Of a stretch of 64,000 nt of DNA, positions 37,911-51,335 are shown piece by piece (within the stretch, counting starts at the first letter, position 1; every line of letters starts with the position of its first letter). A program made the position numbers and the translations under genes. The notes under the pieces were generated by a model. That model was not told the DNA's origin. It was given only the letters and a program-made list of their open reading frames with translations, and did no database searches. Source of the DNA: Lunularia cruciata (Eukaryota > Streptophyta > Marchantiopsida > Lunulariales > Lunulariaceae); contig OX419762.1 of NCBI GenBank assembly GCA_948567375.1, forward strand, positions 9,368,001 through 9,432,000. The letters run 5' to 3'.

Positions 37911-40474
37911 GCCGTTGTGCTCCCAATGATCTGCCCTGATTGGAAAGAGCGTTCTGGTAGAAAGCTGGGTGAACCGCTCGCTTTACAGGGTAAAGTACTG
38001 AGCAAATACCGGTATGTTAATCGTTGTATGCGTTGCAATGTGTTCATCGGAACCTGCAAGGTGTTCCTCTCTGCAGTCGTACCGACTGTAATTGTTTCTA
38101 GGTGGAAAATACAGCATATTTTCCTACTTAAATATAAGAATGAATCTGAACTTGTACATTGATCCTCTCAAAGTACTCAATGAGAACCTGAGAGCAAACC
38201 AGAAAACCACAATCAGTAATCATGGGCTAATGACATTGGTTAAAGAGTATGAAATCATGAACTCCTCATACGGGGTAAAACAGCCGTCAAGGAAGCTTCG
38301 TCTCTCAGTCAAACTTGGTCCAGTAGTGTACATTGAAGGACCCGTACTATCACTTTATCTGAATTTCAAGTGGATCAATTCATTCAAGTAAATTAAGTTG
38401 CCCGATGTTGGTTACATCCAGGAAAGCAGTTTGCCCGACCTGAAGACCTGACCTGACCTGATTTAGCCTGACCTTAAGAGTCGTCGCATCCAAGATCCAA
38501 TCACAGGAAGGTAATTTAATAATATGTACAAGTCAACACGAAGAAACTTTAAAATGTGAACCCCAACATTTGAAATCAGTATTTCAAGTCAATGTTAAAA
38601 GTACGCATATTACAACTGACTGACACATGGAAATTGAGAGAGGAAGCCGTTTGAAGAACGGGAGATTCAGAACCCATTACGTGCATATAAAATGTAGATG
38701 AAATATAAGAACGATCTGTGCAAATCGAAATGAATAGCAACTCAGGAAATGGAGACCAAGAGAATCTAACAATACGAATGCAAGCCGAAGACAAGACATA
38801 ATTGAAACATCTCATGAGCAATTTCTTGGCCAAAGTCCTTCACCTACTATAACAAATTGAAGTGCCCTCACTCGAAATAGGCAATACTAATAACCGTCCT
38901 TGGAGGAGACGGTCAATATGTGGATATATTATGGACTATTATAGACTGTATGTAAAACTGAATGGAGGAGAACGAATTGTCAGAAAACAATTGACAGCAG
39001 GTCTAATTTCTTGCGTGTTAAAGGAGAACTAAAGCAATATGTCGAAGCAACAGAAAGTTTTGCATATGGGTCAGCAAGCGAAAGACCAGACTGCTCACAT
39101 ACCTGTGGAGATCAAGAGACGCGTGAATGCATTTAGGGAAGTGTGGATGCGTCAAAGACTGTAAATCAGAGTCTTCGCTGCAGAAAGAGAAGCAATTCAA
39201 CTCCGCGTATGTGCGGTGCAAGAAAACTGAATGCAACGATGGTTAAATACTAAGGAAATGGTATGGAATGGTAAGACAGTATGAAATGAACTTATCTACA
39301 ATCCTCGGCAGCGAAAGGATGTAAGCAAAAGAAAAAACTAGAATCTGTCTATTGCAACGAGGTGCACGACCAAACATCACTGGGGTTAGGCCCCTGCAGG
39401 ATGGAGTAACATGTTGACGCCCAGAACCATCAACGTGATATAGATCAAACTTCCTCAAACATGGACATTCGTCATACATGAAAATCATCGTTAAACACAT
39501 GCGTCAACTCAAGTGTTGTATAGAATCGAATTCCAAGTACATGAATACTCTTAGCGCAGAGTTCACGCAGGAGGCGAGAACTCTAATGAGCTTATCCAAT
39601 CACATCACATGAAGCAATTTAATCTTCATCACATGCTCACGACCGTTTGCTTCACAATGACATGAACAATCGAGATTCTTTTAAATTCAATATTGTACAA
39701 GAGCAAATCACCTTTACACAACCCGAGAAAAACGGCTTGGATAACGATGAACTCGCGTCTGCAATAGACTGCTATATAAAGAGGGTGGGCCCAGCTCACT
39801 CACTCACTCACTGTTCTGACAGCAAAACTTCCAACTATTTCACTTCTAAGCCATGATCTATTAATGTGACAGCAACTACTAAGGCGCCTAGTCACTAAAA
39901 GGAAGCGCACCGTTTCGATGCCCAAGATTCTTTCACCTACTCTAGTTCTTCTTGAGGACATTCTTCAAAGTTAGATTATTGACCTGAAAGAAACGAAGCG
40001 TTATGGCTACCCATGGTTCCCCAGATCTTCGTGTGTTAGACTTACTATTCTAAGCCATTTATTTCAGTTTCCACTTCACCCGCCAGTTGAGGCTCAGCTC
40101 TCGGTTTTAAGGGAAAGGCCCCTCCTTGGTAAAATATCGCGGGCAGCTATCTCGGCCAGCACAACATTGCCTGCTCTTGTGCAACCCGCCGTCTCTGGTG
40201 ACTCAATAGCTCAGTTTAACGCAGCTTGAGTTCGCCGCAGAGCGTCGATTAGTCTACTAATCAGACCCCACATTGCCAACATGAGAGTCTCCGAGCATCT
40301 AGCTGGCATTTTAGAACTATTACAAGTTATATCATTTTGCAAAACTACATCCCTGTACACTTCTTGACACCCTCGCGGGTTTCCAAAACAAGATTAACCA
40401 ACTCGAAATTCAGTGATTGATAAAAGGAAATGACCACCTCTCAACCTTGTTAAGTCGATATAACTTCGTCAGTA
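37911..40474. other. Downstream flank of RBR
   Basis: No gene is recognised. Contains a short CCTGA reiteration near 38440-38475, a TATA-like module at 39773-39800 on the plus strand, and, next to 40474, the probable 3' UTR of the minus-strand RBR gene. Confidence 0.45.
39773..39800 (+). promoter_or_regulatory. TATA box plus TGGGCCCA module, orphan
   Basis: TATATAAA (39773-39780) is followed by GAGGGTGGGCCCAGCTCACT, which contains the palindrome TGGGCCCA, a TCP/site-II-like element. No plus-strand open frame follows, so any transcript would be non-coding and would run toward the RBR 3' end. Confidence 0.25.
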
Positions 40475-43400
40475 CTACCTATCAGGACGAGGGCGCTTCA
40501 AAGGTGGAGGCAGAGGACCGGAAGCCATTGTCCATGCAGGCTGAGTAGAATGATGGTTCCCAGTTCTTGTACAAGGATACAAGCTCCCAGCTACAACGGA
40601 GTCACTGACAAGCCGAGAATCACATGCTGTATCTGTAAAGTCCAACCGGACAGCACGCCTGTAAAAAATACAATGTCTTTAGAGATCACTCAACCGCACA
40701 AAAGCGATATCATTTCAGTTGGCAACCATTTCCTTCACAAAAGAAGAAATTAAAAACCCATGTAACTTGATTGGAACATGATCAGACCTAGAATTATTCA
40801 GCCGGTGGTTGATAGCTGACAAATCCTTCGATGGACTTTGATACGCATGAGTACTCTCGCCCACACATGCATACAAACTTCGGGTGTGAGGAGACATTAT
40901 AGTATCCATCTGTAACGGGACATCAGGCCCACAAAAGAATGCATAGTCAGTGCATGGACGATGACAAGACTGCACTGCTAGTGTCTATCGTCTCCCTCTC
41001 TGTAACAGCGCCACTGGACAACATGTCCACAATATTGCCAGAAGGTAGAAGGGCTCTTATCTAGACGTAACACAAAATTTCTGTCACATAAACTTATGTT
41101 TCAACCCACGTGGAAATGATCAGGTAGTAATAGGCTCAAAAACGAATTAAATAAAAACGTGAATGGACTATAAAGTTTCAGATCCTGCCTTTACTCCCTT
41201 CGTTTACAAAAACCATCTGACTAGCCACTTGATGTGTTCGCGTGTGCCTCGTTGGCAGAATTATATTCCCGCTGTACTCAAATTGCAGTACATGTGGGGC
41301 TACTTACTCTACTTACTTGGGTAATCAACGAACTGAAATAGCATACAAATTTGCAAGGGAAGCGACTAGCCCAGAGAGGTAACCCGTAAACGTCGAAGGA
41401 AAGATTAGTTAGATTACCTTCGTTGCTCGGAGAGGTGAAACATATACATTGTGAGATGCAGACACTTTCTTCGGAGACATATCAGGAAGGGCAACAAAAG
41501 AAGGTACTTTGGGAGATCCTGGCCCCGGCCCTGCGGGCCCTGCAGCACAAAACCGTGGCACAGTGAATATTCATATATGACTCATGGTACTATAAGGCAC
41601 ACCCCATGGTGAATATAACTAGAACTAATACATCTCCCACTTCGACTGACTACCTTAACCAGGGAATATGAGAACAAGTCAAAACCCTGACCAAAAGAAA
41701 AACTGATATCTTCATCTAAATGCAGGCCTCTAGGACATAGATAGTCATATGGAGTTGGAGTTGTCAGACACCAATAGACGAGTGCTTCTGATTTCGTGAA
41801 GTACGTCTCATACCACAGAGAAGTAAGAAAGGCTTACCATCACTGTCATTACGGTCTTCATCACCGCTCCGACTGATCATGGGCGCCGATACCACAGCAT
41901 TTGACCCCAAATGTTGCAGGTATGCTTTTGTTGCGGGTACAAAAATCTCATTGTAGAATCTGATGATGTCACCTGTTCCATGTCCACTTTTCTGTAACCC
42001 ACATATCCCTCTAGTCAAAAAGACCATCGCTTGATGATGAAAGAAGAACTGTACGAATACTACTAGAATAATTGCGTGCGTGCAAGAGTCCAGTTTCGCC
42101 ATCAAGTTGTCGTCATGATCAATTCAAACTAGATGACGCCCGATATCACCAGTTTGTATTTCTCGTTCATAGTGTATTGCTTGTGTACAACAGCGGGGTC
42201 AAGGAGGAGTACAAAGATTTTGGTCCATTCTTACCCCGTCTCCCCTAACCGGATTTAAATCGATGTAAACATTGCGAAAGACATGTGATTTGCACTGGGG
42301 CTGCTTCCCATATTGCTCTATACATTTCTTAAAGGTCACATCAGCTCTCCTGACCTGCACATAATCATGATCAAAGTTGGAAAGGAGAAACGTTATAACC
42401 TTACAAAATGCAACATCGTCCCCAATGCAGTTGATAAGGTATTTGAGCAGTGTCAGACCTTTTCAACTGTGTCTTACCTTCAGTATTCTACAAGACCTTA
42501 CATTTTGACCGCTTTGCTGAGGTTTACCTCTGAACAGAGACCGACAAATCCATAGCTGTAACCCGAAGGAGAATAACGAGCTAGAGGTTGTCCACTTAAA
42601 CGCTGCAATTTTATCTTCCAGCAAGAGAATATCCAAGTAAAAACTATCAGGACGGTGGGAACCACCAATTATACGGAACACTCCACACCCTGACGATCTT
42701 TCATGCTCAATAGTAAGACACGGATTACTTACTTTGCAAACGCCGTATATGCTGCATAGGATCAGCTGATCGATGTGCCGATTAAAAAATAAACTGGTTT
42801 CTTTATGAAGTATATGCTGCATTGCTCTATAAACCTGATCCCAGACCTCACTGGGCTGTTGTAACCTTCCACATAAATCCTTGATTCTTACAGCTGCCAA
42901 CTTCAGTACCTGAGCGTATCGAAATTAAATCAGGAAACAAACTACCAGGCCAGAATAGAAATTTGGATAGATGTCTTAATATTAGCCACAGAACCAAGCC
43001 AGGTTAATGTGGTGAATACACTTGGTAACCATAGACGCAGGACCAGTATAATGATAGCACTTGATGAGTACTAAGACTGCTTGATACGAAATGAGAACTT
43101 CAATCATTTGCGCTTTAGAAAAAGGAAAACAAGATATCCCGAGTTCCTGCGAGCACAATAGTGGTACCTACTGGAGGACGTGAATGAGCTTGCTACCTTT
43201 TGGAAAAAGAAGTTAATCGAGGTTTCAGCACATGTTTCACCTCCACCAAGTGGACTAGGCCTTTGAGGGCTGCAAGTTGAAGAACGCGCTGATTAGTTAT
43301 TAGCCCGAAAACGAGTCCTAATAAGAACCGGGTGGCAATTTGTAACAACACTCCTTATAAAAAATCAGTACATGTACCAACTACGAGCACCGAGTAAAAC

Positions 43401-46400
43401 CGAATACTGAACCAGATCAGCACATTTGGGATTTGTAACGACATATATTGGTATACGACATATATTGAGTAATGGAATAAAGAACCCGCTACAATTAACC
43501 CGGGTTTATTCCCACGTCTGACCGTACTTCACTATGACATTTGAAAGCAATGAAATACAATTCTTTGTAGCGACATAGATGTCCGAGATCCAAAGACTTC
43601 TCACCTGGCAAAAGCTGATTGTAACAACGGTTGTATCCGACTTTTAACTGGAGAAGTAAATGCCGAGAAGGCAGACGGCCGTTCTTTCACGGGAGAAATA
43701 AACTTGGGAGAAAACCCAGCCGGATCAGACAATCCGTTGCTTCCAACTGGAAGCCCAGGGTTACTTAATGGTGGGACCACCACTCTTTGGGGTGAACCAG
43801 GTAAAGGAGCACCGGCAATATCGGCTGCAAGTACCAAATGAAATCATTAAGAAGTGTTTCATGAAAGAACACCATCACAGTGACAGGAAAGATAGAACAC
43901 TTTACCAGCCCTCTGAAGTACTGCCCAGCAAGTTCCACCGACCAGGCCTCGTACACGTTCTAGTTCTGAGATCATGTACAAGACCTGGAGGAGAGCAATC
44001 CATTTGATCAGGACACAATCCAAAACCCGGAAAGTCACGTTATGAAAAGGTGATTGTGAAAGAGGTTCAACTAGAGCAAGGACAACAAAGTACAATCGGA
44101 GGCTTTGTCGGCAGACAAACACCACCCGATGGACCACTCATGACCCTTGAACACAAATTGAACAGCTAGCACCCAAGAGAGAGAAGAAGAGAGCTTCAAA
44201 TCCCGGCTCCAAGTATCGTTCTCCCCCAAGCCAGTGAGCACCAGCTCTTCTGTCAGCACAATGGGAGAAAGGAGGCGTGAAATTGTCCTCAGACGTCAAA
44301 CCATGCAGTTTGATTATTAACTTTCAAGAATAACTTGAGGAGACTTCCCAGTTTCAGCCTAGGTTTGCAAGCACGTGTGAAGTCAAGTCTCAACACTACA
44401 ACCTTCAATCAGACCCCGGCAACTCCATGCTGGTCTTCTGAACTACGTCTTCTATACTCCGTAATCGTAAGGTGTCAATAAGATGCGTCCGGATCAAAGT
44501 TGCTCAGTGCCATAAGCTTTAAGATAAGAAAACTCACCACCTGTTCCATCTCTCTGCTGCAGAGAGTTGCCGAGAAGCATTCGGTTGTGCTGTCCCAGAT
44601 TGTCCAAGGAAGGCATGGGCTCCGCCAAGAGACCGAGCCTGTTGATGATTCCAGCCAAATTCTTCTTTGCAACGATCAGAGAATTATACATTGAAGATCC
44701 TCTCTCCCAGGCCATGCTCTCTAATATTTGCTGCTCCATTGAATTCAAATGTCGCTTTAACTCTCGAGGAAGAGTTTCCTCATGTCTCACAAAACCCTCA
44801 ATAACCTTACTCAAATCAAATGCGGTTATTCCAGCAGGCTCCAAAACTGCTGGGAATGTCATCTTAACGCTCTTATGAGTGTAAAGTACGAGCTCTGCTG
44901 AGCACGCGATCATGCACCGGTGGAATCTTTCATTCTTTAAAAGTAGGGTAAGATTCTTGCTCCCTAAACGCTGAGACTCCGCCTTACACATTCCAGTGAG
45001 AACCCTGTAGTATAGTTTCACAGCTTCTTGACGTCGTTGCTCAGCCCAACCATTATCTACTACCATGGACCCTTTACTGTCACGCAACTTACCAGCTCCA
45101 GCAGTGAAGAAAATCCCTTCCAGTAACACTAGAGCCCTATTAGTAACATCGTTCGTAATATCTTGATCACATGATCGGAAAAACTGTTGCAAATCAGTTG
45201 AAGGTTGAGCTGGCAGCGGGGAAATCACCGTCCTGAGCCATTTGGCTGTGGACATAGTAACGCTCACAGGTGTCGGAGGTGGCAACTTGCTAACAGGAGC
45301 AACAGCACTTGCCTTAGCAGGTGATGAACAAGGAGAAGAAGGAGAGGAAGGACACCCTCCTGCTGATATTGCTCCTCGATTTGGAGAGCTAATAGAGTCA
45401 TACTTTCGCTGCAATGTACAACAACGAACAGGCAGGTTAGTTTGTGATTCCAACATCTTTACAAAGCTCGACACTCTGGACGTATCCCCATTCCTGCATA
45501 ATCTCCCATTGCCCGATCCGAAAAAGCTTATGCCACGCTCACAGTTCAAACCAGATAATACTAGGACCTTCTTTACAACAGTCTCGCAATGCATCTACAG
45601 AGGGTTAAGTTTCAATCAGACACAGCTTCATCGAGATTGCGGCAGCTCCCGTGCGTATATTTTGTAGATACACTTGGGCTCCTGGGCAGAATTATACAAT
45701 TCGATACGTAACGATACTTTCCAGTTTTCGCAGGTAGCAGCTATTCTGAGACCTACACCAGTTCCTGCTACCTAAGTGCCCTGCAGCGATCAGGTAGATA
45801 GGAATCCGAAGGTTTAAGGAGAATGTGATCTGGTTCAGTGCAGTGCCTTTGAGCCCGAACTCGTTGACGGAGTGCCGGTTGAGAGAGCTCCCATGCAATT
45901 CTCATCCCCGTTGACGAACATTCGCTCATCTAGTTCACCTCGACTGTGATAAGCCTCCTCATAAGTTTTCTCCACGATACGCAAGTTGGATAATATGGAA
46001 CGCTCATCCATCAAGCTTTCGTAATAACAAAGCCCCTCTGCAATTCAAGGCCCAGACAGCATCAGAACAACAGTATGTACCCAAATGTTTGGGAGGTGTG
46101 ATACAACGCCTCATAGTCAGCACCGACGTTGTATCCTAGTGAAACCAGTGAATAGCACTAATCTCGAAACAACCTGCGACCAGAAGAAACACTATGTTTG
46201 ATGCACACATTTTCACTGCACGACAAGTTGCACGACCGCTCAAGCGATGTAAACGGAGCGTTCAGTTTACCTCTGTCAATGCCTGCAAGTTGCTCAGATT
46301 GGCTGCGGGTCCTAAAGCTACTGCTCTTCCTGAAGAGTTCCTCAATCATGCTACTAGCTTTTTGAACCATTTTGGACACGTCTTCCTCAGATGCATCATG

Positions 46401-49400
46401 GTAAAGGGCACAGAGGGAGGCTACGAGCTTGACACGCCCGTCTGCAGATCTCTCTTCTGATTCCAAGACAAATCAATCCCTTAAAAGACGTACTCCAGGA
46501 CATTACGCACAACCAAGTGCGGTAAGCTTGCAAAAGGCAAGAACGAATTTGAGTAAATAGTCAGTCACTGTCTCCATATTATGCGACATGAAACTCCCCG
46601 AAACTTACTGAAAAATGCTTCATCCTCGAAGGTAAACTTCCTCAAAGATGGTGGCATGTGAAGAATCATGATGATCTGCACAACAGGAATAAATGCAGAA
46701 ATATAAGCATGCTCTCATGCTTCTGTTCGCGGTTCAAGAATGCAAACGACTAGCATGCTTGCAACCCAAAGCACACCGCATCTACGCAAGATCTGCACGA
46801 ATATCCTATTTCCGTCCATTATTTAGACAACTTGAAAGACCAAGCCCCGTCTATGTTTTGCAGAAAATTCTCATTGTGCCTCCACCCACGTCTGTGAATT
46901 TTCCCGAATTTGGTCTGATGGTATTTCCGTTTGATAAGCAGATATTGTACTGTAGGTTTCCACCACTTCCCAGGTGATGCGCCGAAACTTTGCGACAATT
47001 TTGAGAAGCAGGGAATTTGTGAAAAAATCTTAAAGTACGCGATGCAACTTCTCAATATACTTCTTCGTTACGGCCCTCTCGTTCCTACACTTATTGTCGA
47101 ATATACGCATTCCTTCTTGCTTCGCATGGAAAAGGCTACAATGTACTGGCAGGAAACCTGTAACTGTTATACTTACAACAACTGCAAGAAGTCCGTTAAT
47201 GTAGGTCACCAGATCCATGAATCGACTAAGAACTCGCATTCGAAGTGCAAGAAAAAGCATCCACCCGAATCTCATGTGAACGGATGTTCCAACGTTTTGA
47301 GGTGTTCCAGAAGCTGAACCACGCGGACCTTCTTCGTGGAACAAATTGCGGTACACTCGCTTGTAGTAACTGGACGATCATGGTGTTCAAAGTTAGTTAC
47401 GCAAAGCCAAAGGTTAGGAAGTAGCGGAGCATCTCACGCCGCAAAGATAACGGTCATCGGTATCTGTAAGAAAATATTTTCTCTTCAAAGACCCGTTCAA
47501 AGTAGAAAGCAGGACAAACAATGTGCGTTATTCCTCGACTTAAGATTTAATACTAATTGAGTCCAAAATACTAGCATATCATACAAGATCATAAATCCAT
47601 AACATGCCTTCAAATTTTCCGCACCGACAAGTAGGTGACAGTAAGGGCTAACTCTTAAGAAGCTATCAGGACCGAGAGAGGCCCTCTTACTTGAATAGTA
47701 CAGTCAAGTAGTAGAAATCGGCCTGCAGCTCCTTTGCCTGAAAGTATTGCATCCAATTCGACAGCTCTGAATTAGCGTCCTTAAATTTTTTTTGTGTAGC
47801 TATTGTGGCACAAATCCGGAGCTTGTTACTTACGAAACATATTATAGGCAAACTTCATACCTGAAGACGTTTCTCCCAATCTTCGCCATACATGATAGTC
47901 AACTCGGGCCCCACTTTCGCTAGGATTTGCGGTACCTCCTTGAAAAAATCTATGAGTCTGAATTTGAAACCAAAGCAAAAATCTTAAGCAGAATCTCAAA
48001 TGTTCCGCTTCTGGTGCAACTTTCACTCAACATGGTCAAGTAGTGTGAACTTCAGGGGAAATATGCTGACTACTTCTACTTCAAAGATGTCAAACCTAAG
48101 CTTTGCAGACTTCAAGATTTGTGAGAGCGTGAATCCCGCAACGGTGTCCTCCTCCAAGTTGTCCGTAGTTGTTTTGTTTGACAGGCTTTTAACGGCAAAT
48201 AGTATGCAGGCATACCACAAGTGGGCGGCCTCTTCTGCCTGGAGGTGAGAAAACTTCAATAAGCGGTCAGACACGGGGTCCATGAACCCATCATGAATCA
48301 AACTTCTGAGGCTAACATATCCCCAGGTAAACAATTGATATAAATCAAATATTCAACCAAAGGTTGCTTGTAAAACTTCGTAAGTTCATCGCTTGGTCGA
48401 TCCAGAGTTTTGTTTGGCTTGAGACTGCTGACCAAACTCCAATACAGCACAACACAGATAATAAATTGCAGCGGAACTAAGTAATATCCGATAGTGAGGT
48501 AACAAGGAGACTCTGTATCTGCAAATGCCAACATAAAATCCCGCTAGATGGAGAACCTGCATTTGGCAATAACACGCCTGAAACGGTTACAAACGATGAT
48601 GAACATACATTGCCTGTTCCCATGACGCCTAGATTAGCGATCAGATGTCGCCTGCTCTCTCTGAACAATTTCCTGGAGGCTTGTGAGGTTCTCTCGTCAA
48701 GGCACAGGTCAATCTGTACACCAATGGACTTCATTTGGTCAGAATACAGTCTGGTCCTGACATAAAAGTTGTGCATGCGTACCACAAAATATGTGGGAGG
48801 ACAATTATCCGAGAATAATTAGCTCTGACGGAGCGAAAGTGAAAGCACGCATCTGAGACTTCAAACAAGTCACTCGATGACGTGCTTTGTCAGTTGGCAC
48901 AGCAACTATGGCTGAGATTGATGCGGATAACAATGACTTCCCACAGTTCTCCTCTACAAGATATGGAGTCCAAATAGGGTACCATATCAGTTATACCATG
49001 GACCACAAATTTCACTTCTCGTGCTATGAAGTGGGCTGCTGTGGTATTACTATTAACACTCCAATGCACAGCAACCTACTAGAGCGGAATGACTATACTA
49101 ACAAGACGTTCAGTTCGTTATAGACTTCCAGTTGGAAGCAGGCCGTACCTCACAAAGCTGCATAAACCGACTTTCGAATCCTTCTAAAACTTGAACCGTT
49201 GGCCTCTTACTGGTGTCCATCGACTCAGTAGGCGCATGGCCTTCAGACGCAGTTCTTTCACCACACTGCGACGGCGCTACTCCTGAAACTGCAGAGCCTT
49301 TGTGTCTCGAGGTGGCATCACCTTTACTGGCCTCGGGGGGTTCAACTTTAGGGCCCCCCCGATTAGGAGCCTTCGAGTCGCCATGACAATTGTCGATCAC

Positions 49401-49439
49401 ACTAGTTGGTATGGGTTCCGCACCCTGACATGCTTCCAT
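40475..49439 (-). CDS. RBR: Retinoblastoma-related protein (RBR)
   Basis: Minus-strand gene of about 18 exons: 49439-49149, 48713-48609, 48238-48096, 47957-47861, 47737-47691, 47369-47177, 46675-46609, 46456-46271, 46037-~45840, ~45408-44538, 43824-43605, 43269-43197, 42909-42733, 42354-42235, 41991-41838, 41539-41418, 40909-40788 and 40658-40475. About 1120 residues. The start is the ATG at 49439 ([11 protein letters not shown]). It contains the RB N-terminal domain ([15 protein letters not shown] to GWMLFLALR), pocket A ([19 protein letters not shown] onward), a Ser-Pro-rich spacer, pocket B ([14 protein letters not shown], then [17 protein letters not shown]) and the C-terminal region ([35 protein letters not shown]). 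The cysteine in IKDLCGRL matches human Cys706. RBR binds E2F/DP in the nucleus and restrains G1/S until CDKs phosphorylate its SP sites. The exon 9/10 junction is unresolved; all other phases fit. Confidence 0.95.
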
Positions 49440-51214
49440 CTTGCGGGCCAAGAGGAAAGTGACATAATCTTGTTAGACTAGGAAGGCAATAGCCTACAAA
49501 GACCCGACTCACAAGAGTCTAAAGGTTGATAGAATGCTCGTAAGCTCGATGGTTCCGAATACAGTGAGAATAAAATATGAAATAAAATGACCCTGGCCAG
49601 AATTCAAGCACATGGTCAACAGTGCAACTTTCGTTCACTATGATCGTCACGGTGGCAGACGAACATCAAGAAATAATAGTCAAGCCCATTCAATCGATCA
49701 GCGCGTCCGCAGGATATACCTCTGTAACCAATTGCTCGACCAGCTCCTTTTTCTCTACACCATGTGCTCCTCTAGGTTCACCTTTAACACAAACGAAGCC
49801 GTTTATGTCACTCAAAACCTACAGCTAATGTCTGGTTCTCTGGACCACTTTACCGACTACCAGCTTCTCGTAATTCTTTCCAGATCAGTTGTATACTTAG
49901 TGAATAGAAACGAATTCTATACAAATGCACACTTCACAGTTAGCAGCCACAATTCTCTCCAAATCTTCGCCAAAATCTGCGCCAATTTTTACACAAATGT
50001 GCTCCAAATCCCGTTTCAGAACCGACGCAAAGAACAAGATCTCCCTACACTACTACCTACAGTGACGATTGCCCTCCTTCCTTCTGTCAAGGCTCGAGAT
50101 CAATACTCCTGCGCGCGGGAAAAATGCTGAATGTCTGCTGTACTCCTATTTGGGAGCAGAAAATGTATGCTACCCGATCAGCCTGTGTTCCTCTCTCAGC
50201 CTTCTGTTCTCAAAGTCCTGGATATTCTTCGGGCGTTTCCACTATGAGACCGTAGGTACCCTCACTGTTAATATAACTTTTACCCCGTTTACCCGTCTCT
50301 GCTCAGTAGTTCCACAACTAACAGGTAGTAACTCCCGTCCGCGTTAGTAAGTCGGTGAATTTCGATCTCCCGCCCCCGCTCCAGTTGCAGCACCCGCGCT
50401 GTGCTCGTATTGCGCTGCCCGGCTCCGCCGACCTCACACCCATCCCGTTTCCCATCAGGTCATCCGGTCACACTTCCCGCTCACGCTGGGCAACGCGGTC
50501 ACCGTGGATGCGTTATTGAAGAGAACCCAACCCCACACAACCAAATGGAGTGCGCCCGTCGTTATCTATCTTTCGTGGGAAGCCTCAGAGAAGGCTCCCT
50601 CTCATGTCCTCACTCTCACCTTTAAACTTTATGACATTACATTGCGTGTCCGCAAGGTGGCTCTTTGTTTTTGCTTCAAGTCTCTGTATAATTGGCTAAA
50701 TTGGCTAAAAGTTTGCAATTGCAGAAAGTTCTCCCAGTATCCTGCGGTGACGTTGGTGATCTACAGCAAATCGACCATTTCCAAAATTCGAACTGAACAG
50801 AAGAAGACGTATCGTCATCTAAGATGTTGTCTTGGTACTACGGGTGGAAAAGAGGTTTTCATGTATGCTTTAAGTGCGGTGAAAGGGGATCATTTAGTTC
50901 AGAAAAGAAAACAACATGGGTGGAAATATTGTTTTTCGATGCTAGATTTAAGAGCGGTGAATGGGGATATGTCGTTTCAAAAGAAAACGCCGAGATTAAA
51001 TCAGATCCTGCAAAGAGCTCTGGCCTTCGTCGTTCTAATAGAAGCGAAGGGGGGTGTCAAGCACTTACAGTAGTATAAGTCCATGGACATGCTTGGAGAT
51101 TTGTCTCAGGCCACCCATCGCCTGCATACGTACTTTTGTGGCGAAGCAGCTCGAAGGCCAAGATGTCAAACACTAAAAGAAGAATTTAGAGAAAGAAATC
51201 CTAGATGCGGTAGA
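49440..51214 (-). promoter_or_regulatory. RBR upstream region
   Basis: Holds the RBR 5' UTR and promoter by position. A consensus E2F site, GCGGGAAA, lies at 50115-50122, and two near-matches (TCGCCAAA near 49968 and GCGCCAAT near 49980) lie closer to the gene. A C/G-rich patch covers 50340-50510. Plus-strand frames at 49612-50130 and 50504-51073 lack homology; the latter contains a ~72-bp internal tandem repeat (50868-50914 against 50940-50987). Confidence 0.45.
50115..50122 (+). promoter_or_regulatory. Consensus E2F binding site upstream of RBR
   Basis: GCGGGAAA is the exact reverse of the TTTCCCGC form of the E2F motif TTTSSCGC. It lies 676 bp upstream of the RBR start codon. Confidence 0.45.
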
Positions 51215-51335
51215 ACAGATTTCTCATTCCGGTGCTATTGGGCTTATTGACCCATTTACGGCCTAAGTTTTATCCTTGTGTCGCTTGATGTGGTCTTCCC
51301 ATCGTTCTTATTATCTTTGGAGTCGCCCATTTTAC
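51215..51335 (+). repeat. Dispersed tail repeat, copy D
   Basis: Diverged copy: AGATTTCTCATTCCGG, GCTATTGGGCTTA, TTATCCTTGTGTCGCTTGAT, GTGGTCTTCCCATCGTTCTT and GGAGTCGCCCATTTTAC. Same orientation as copy B. Confidence 0.6.

Noticed and set aside
39810-39825. CTCACTCACTCACT microsatellite
   Set aside because: Too few units to be noteworthy on its own.
49612-50130. 172-codon plus-strand frame upstream of RBR
   Set aside because: Overlaps the RBR promoter region and shows no recognisable domain.
50504-51073. 189-codon plus-strand frame
   Set aside because: Contains an internal ~72-bp tandem DNA repeat visible in another frame and no family resemblance; more likely chance openness.
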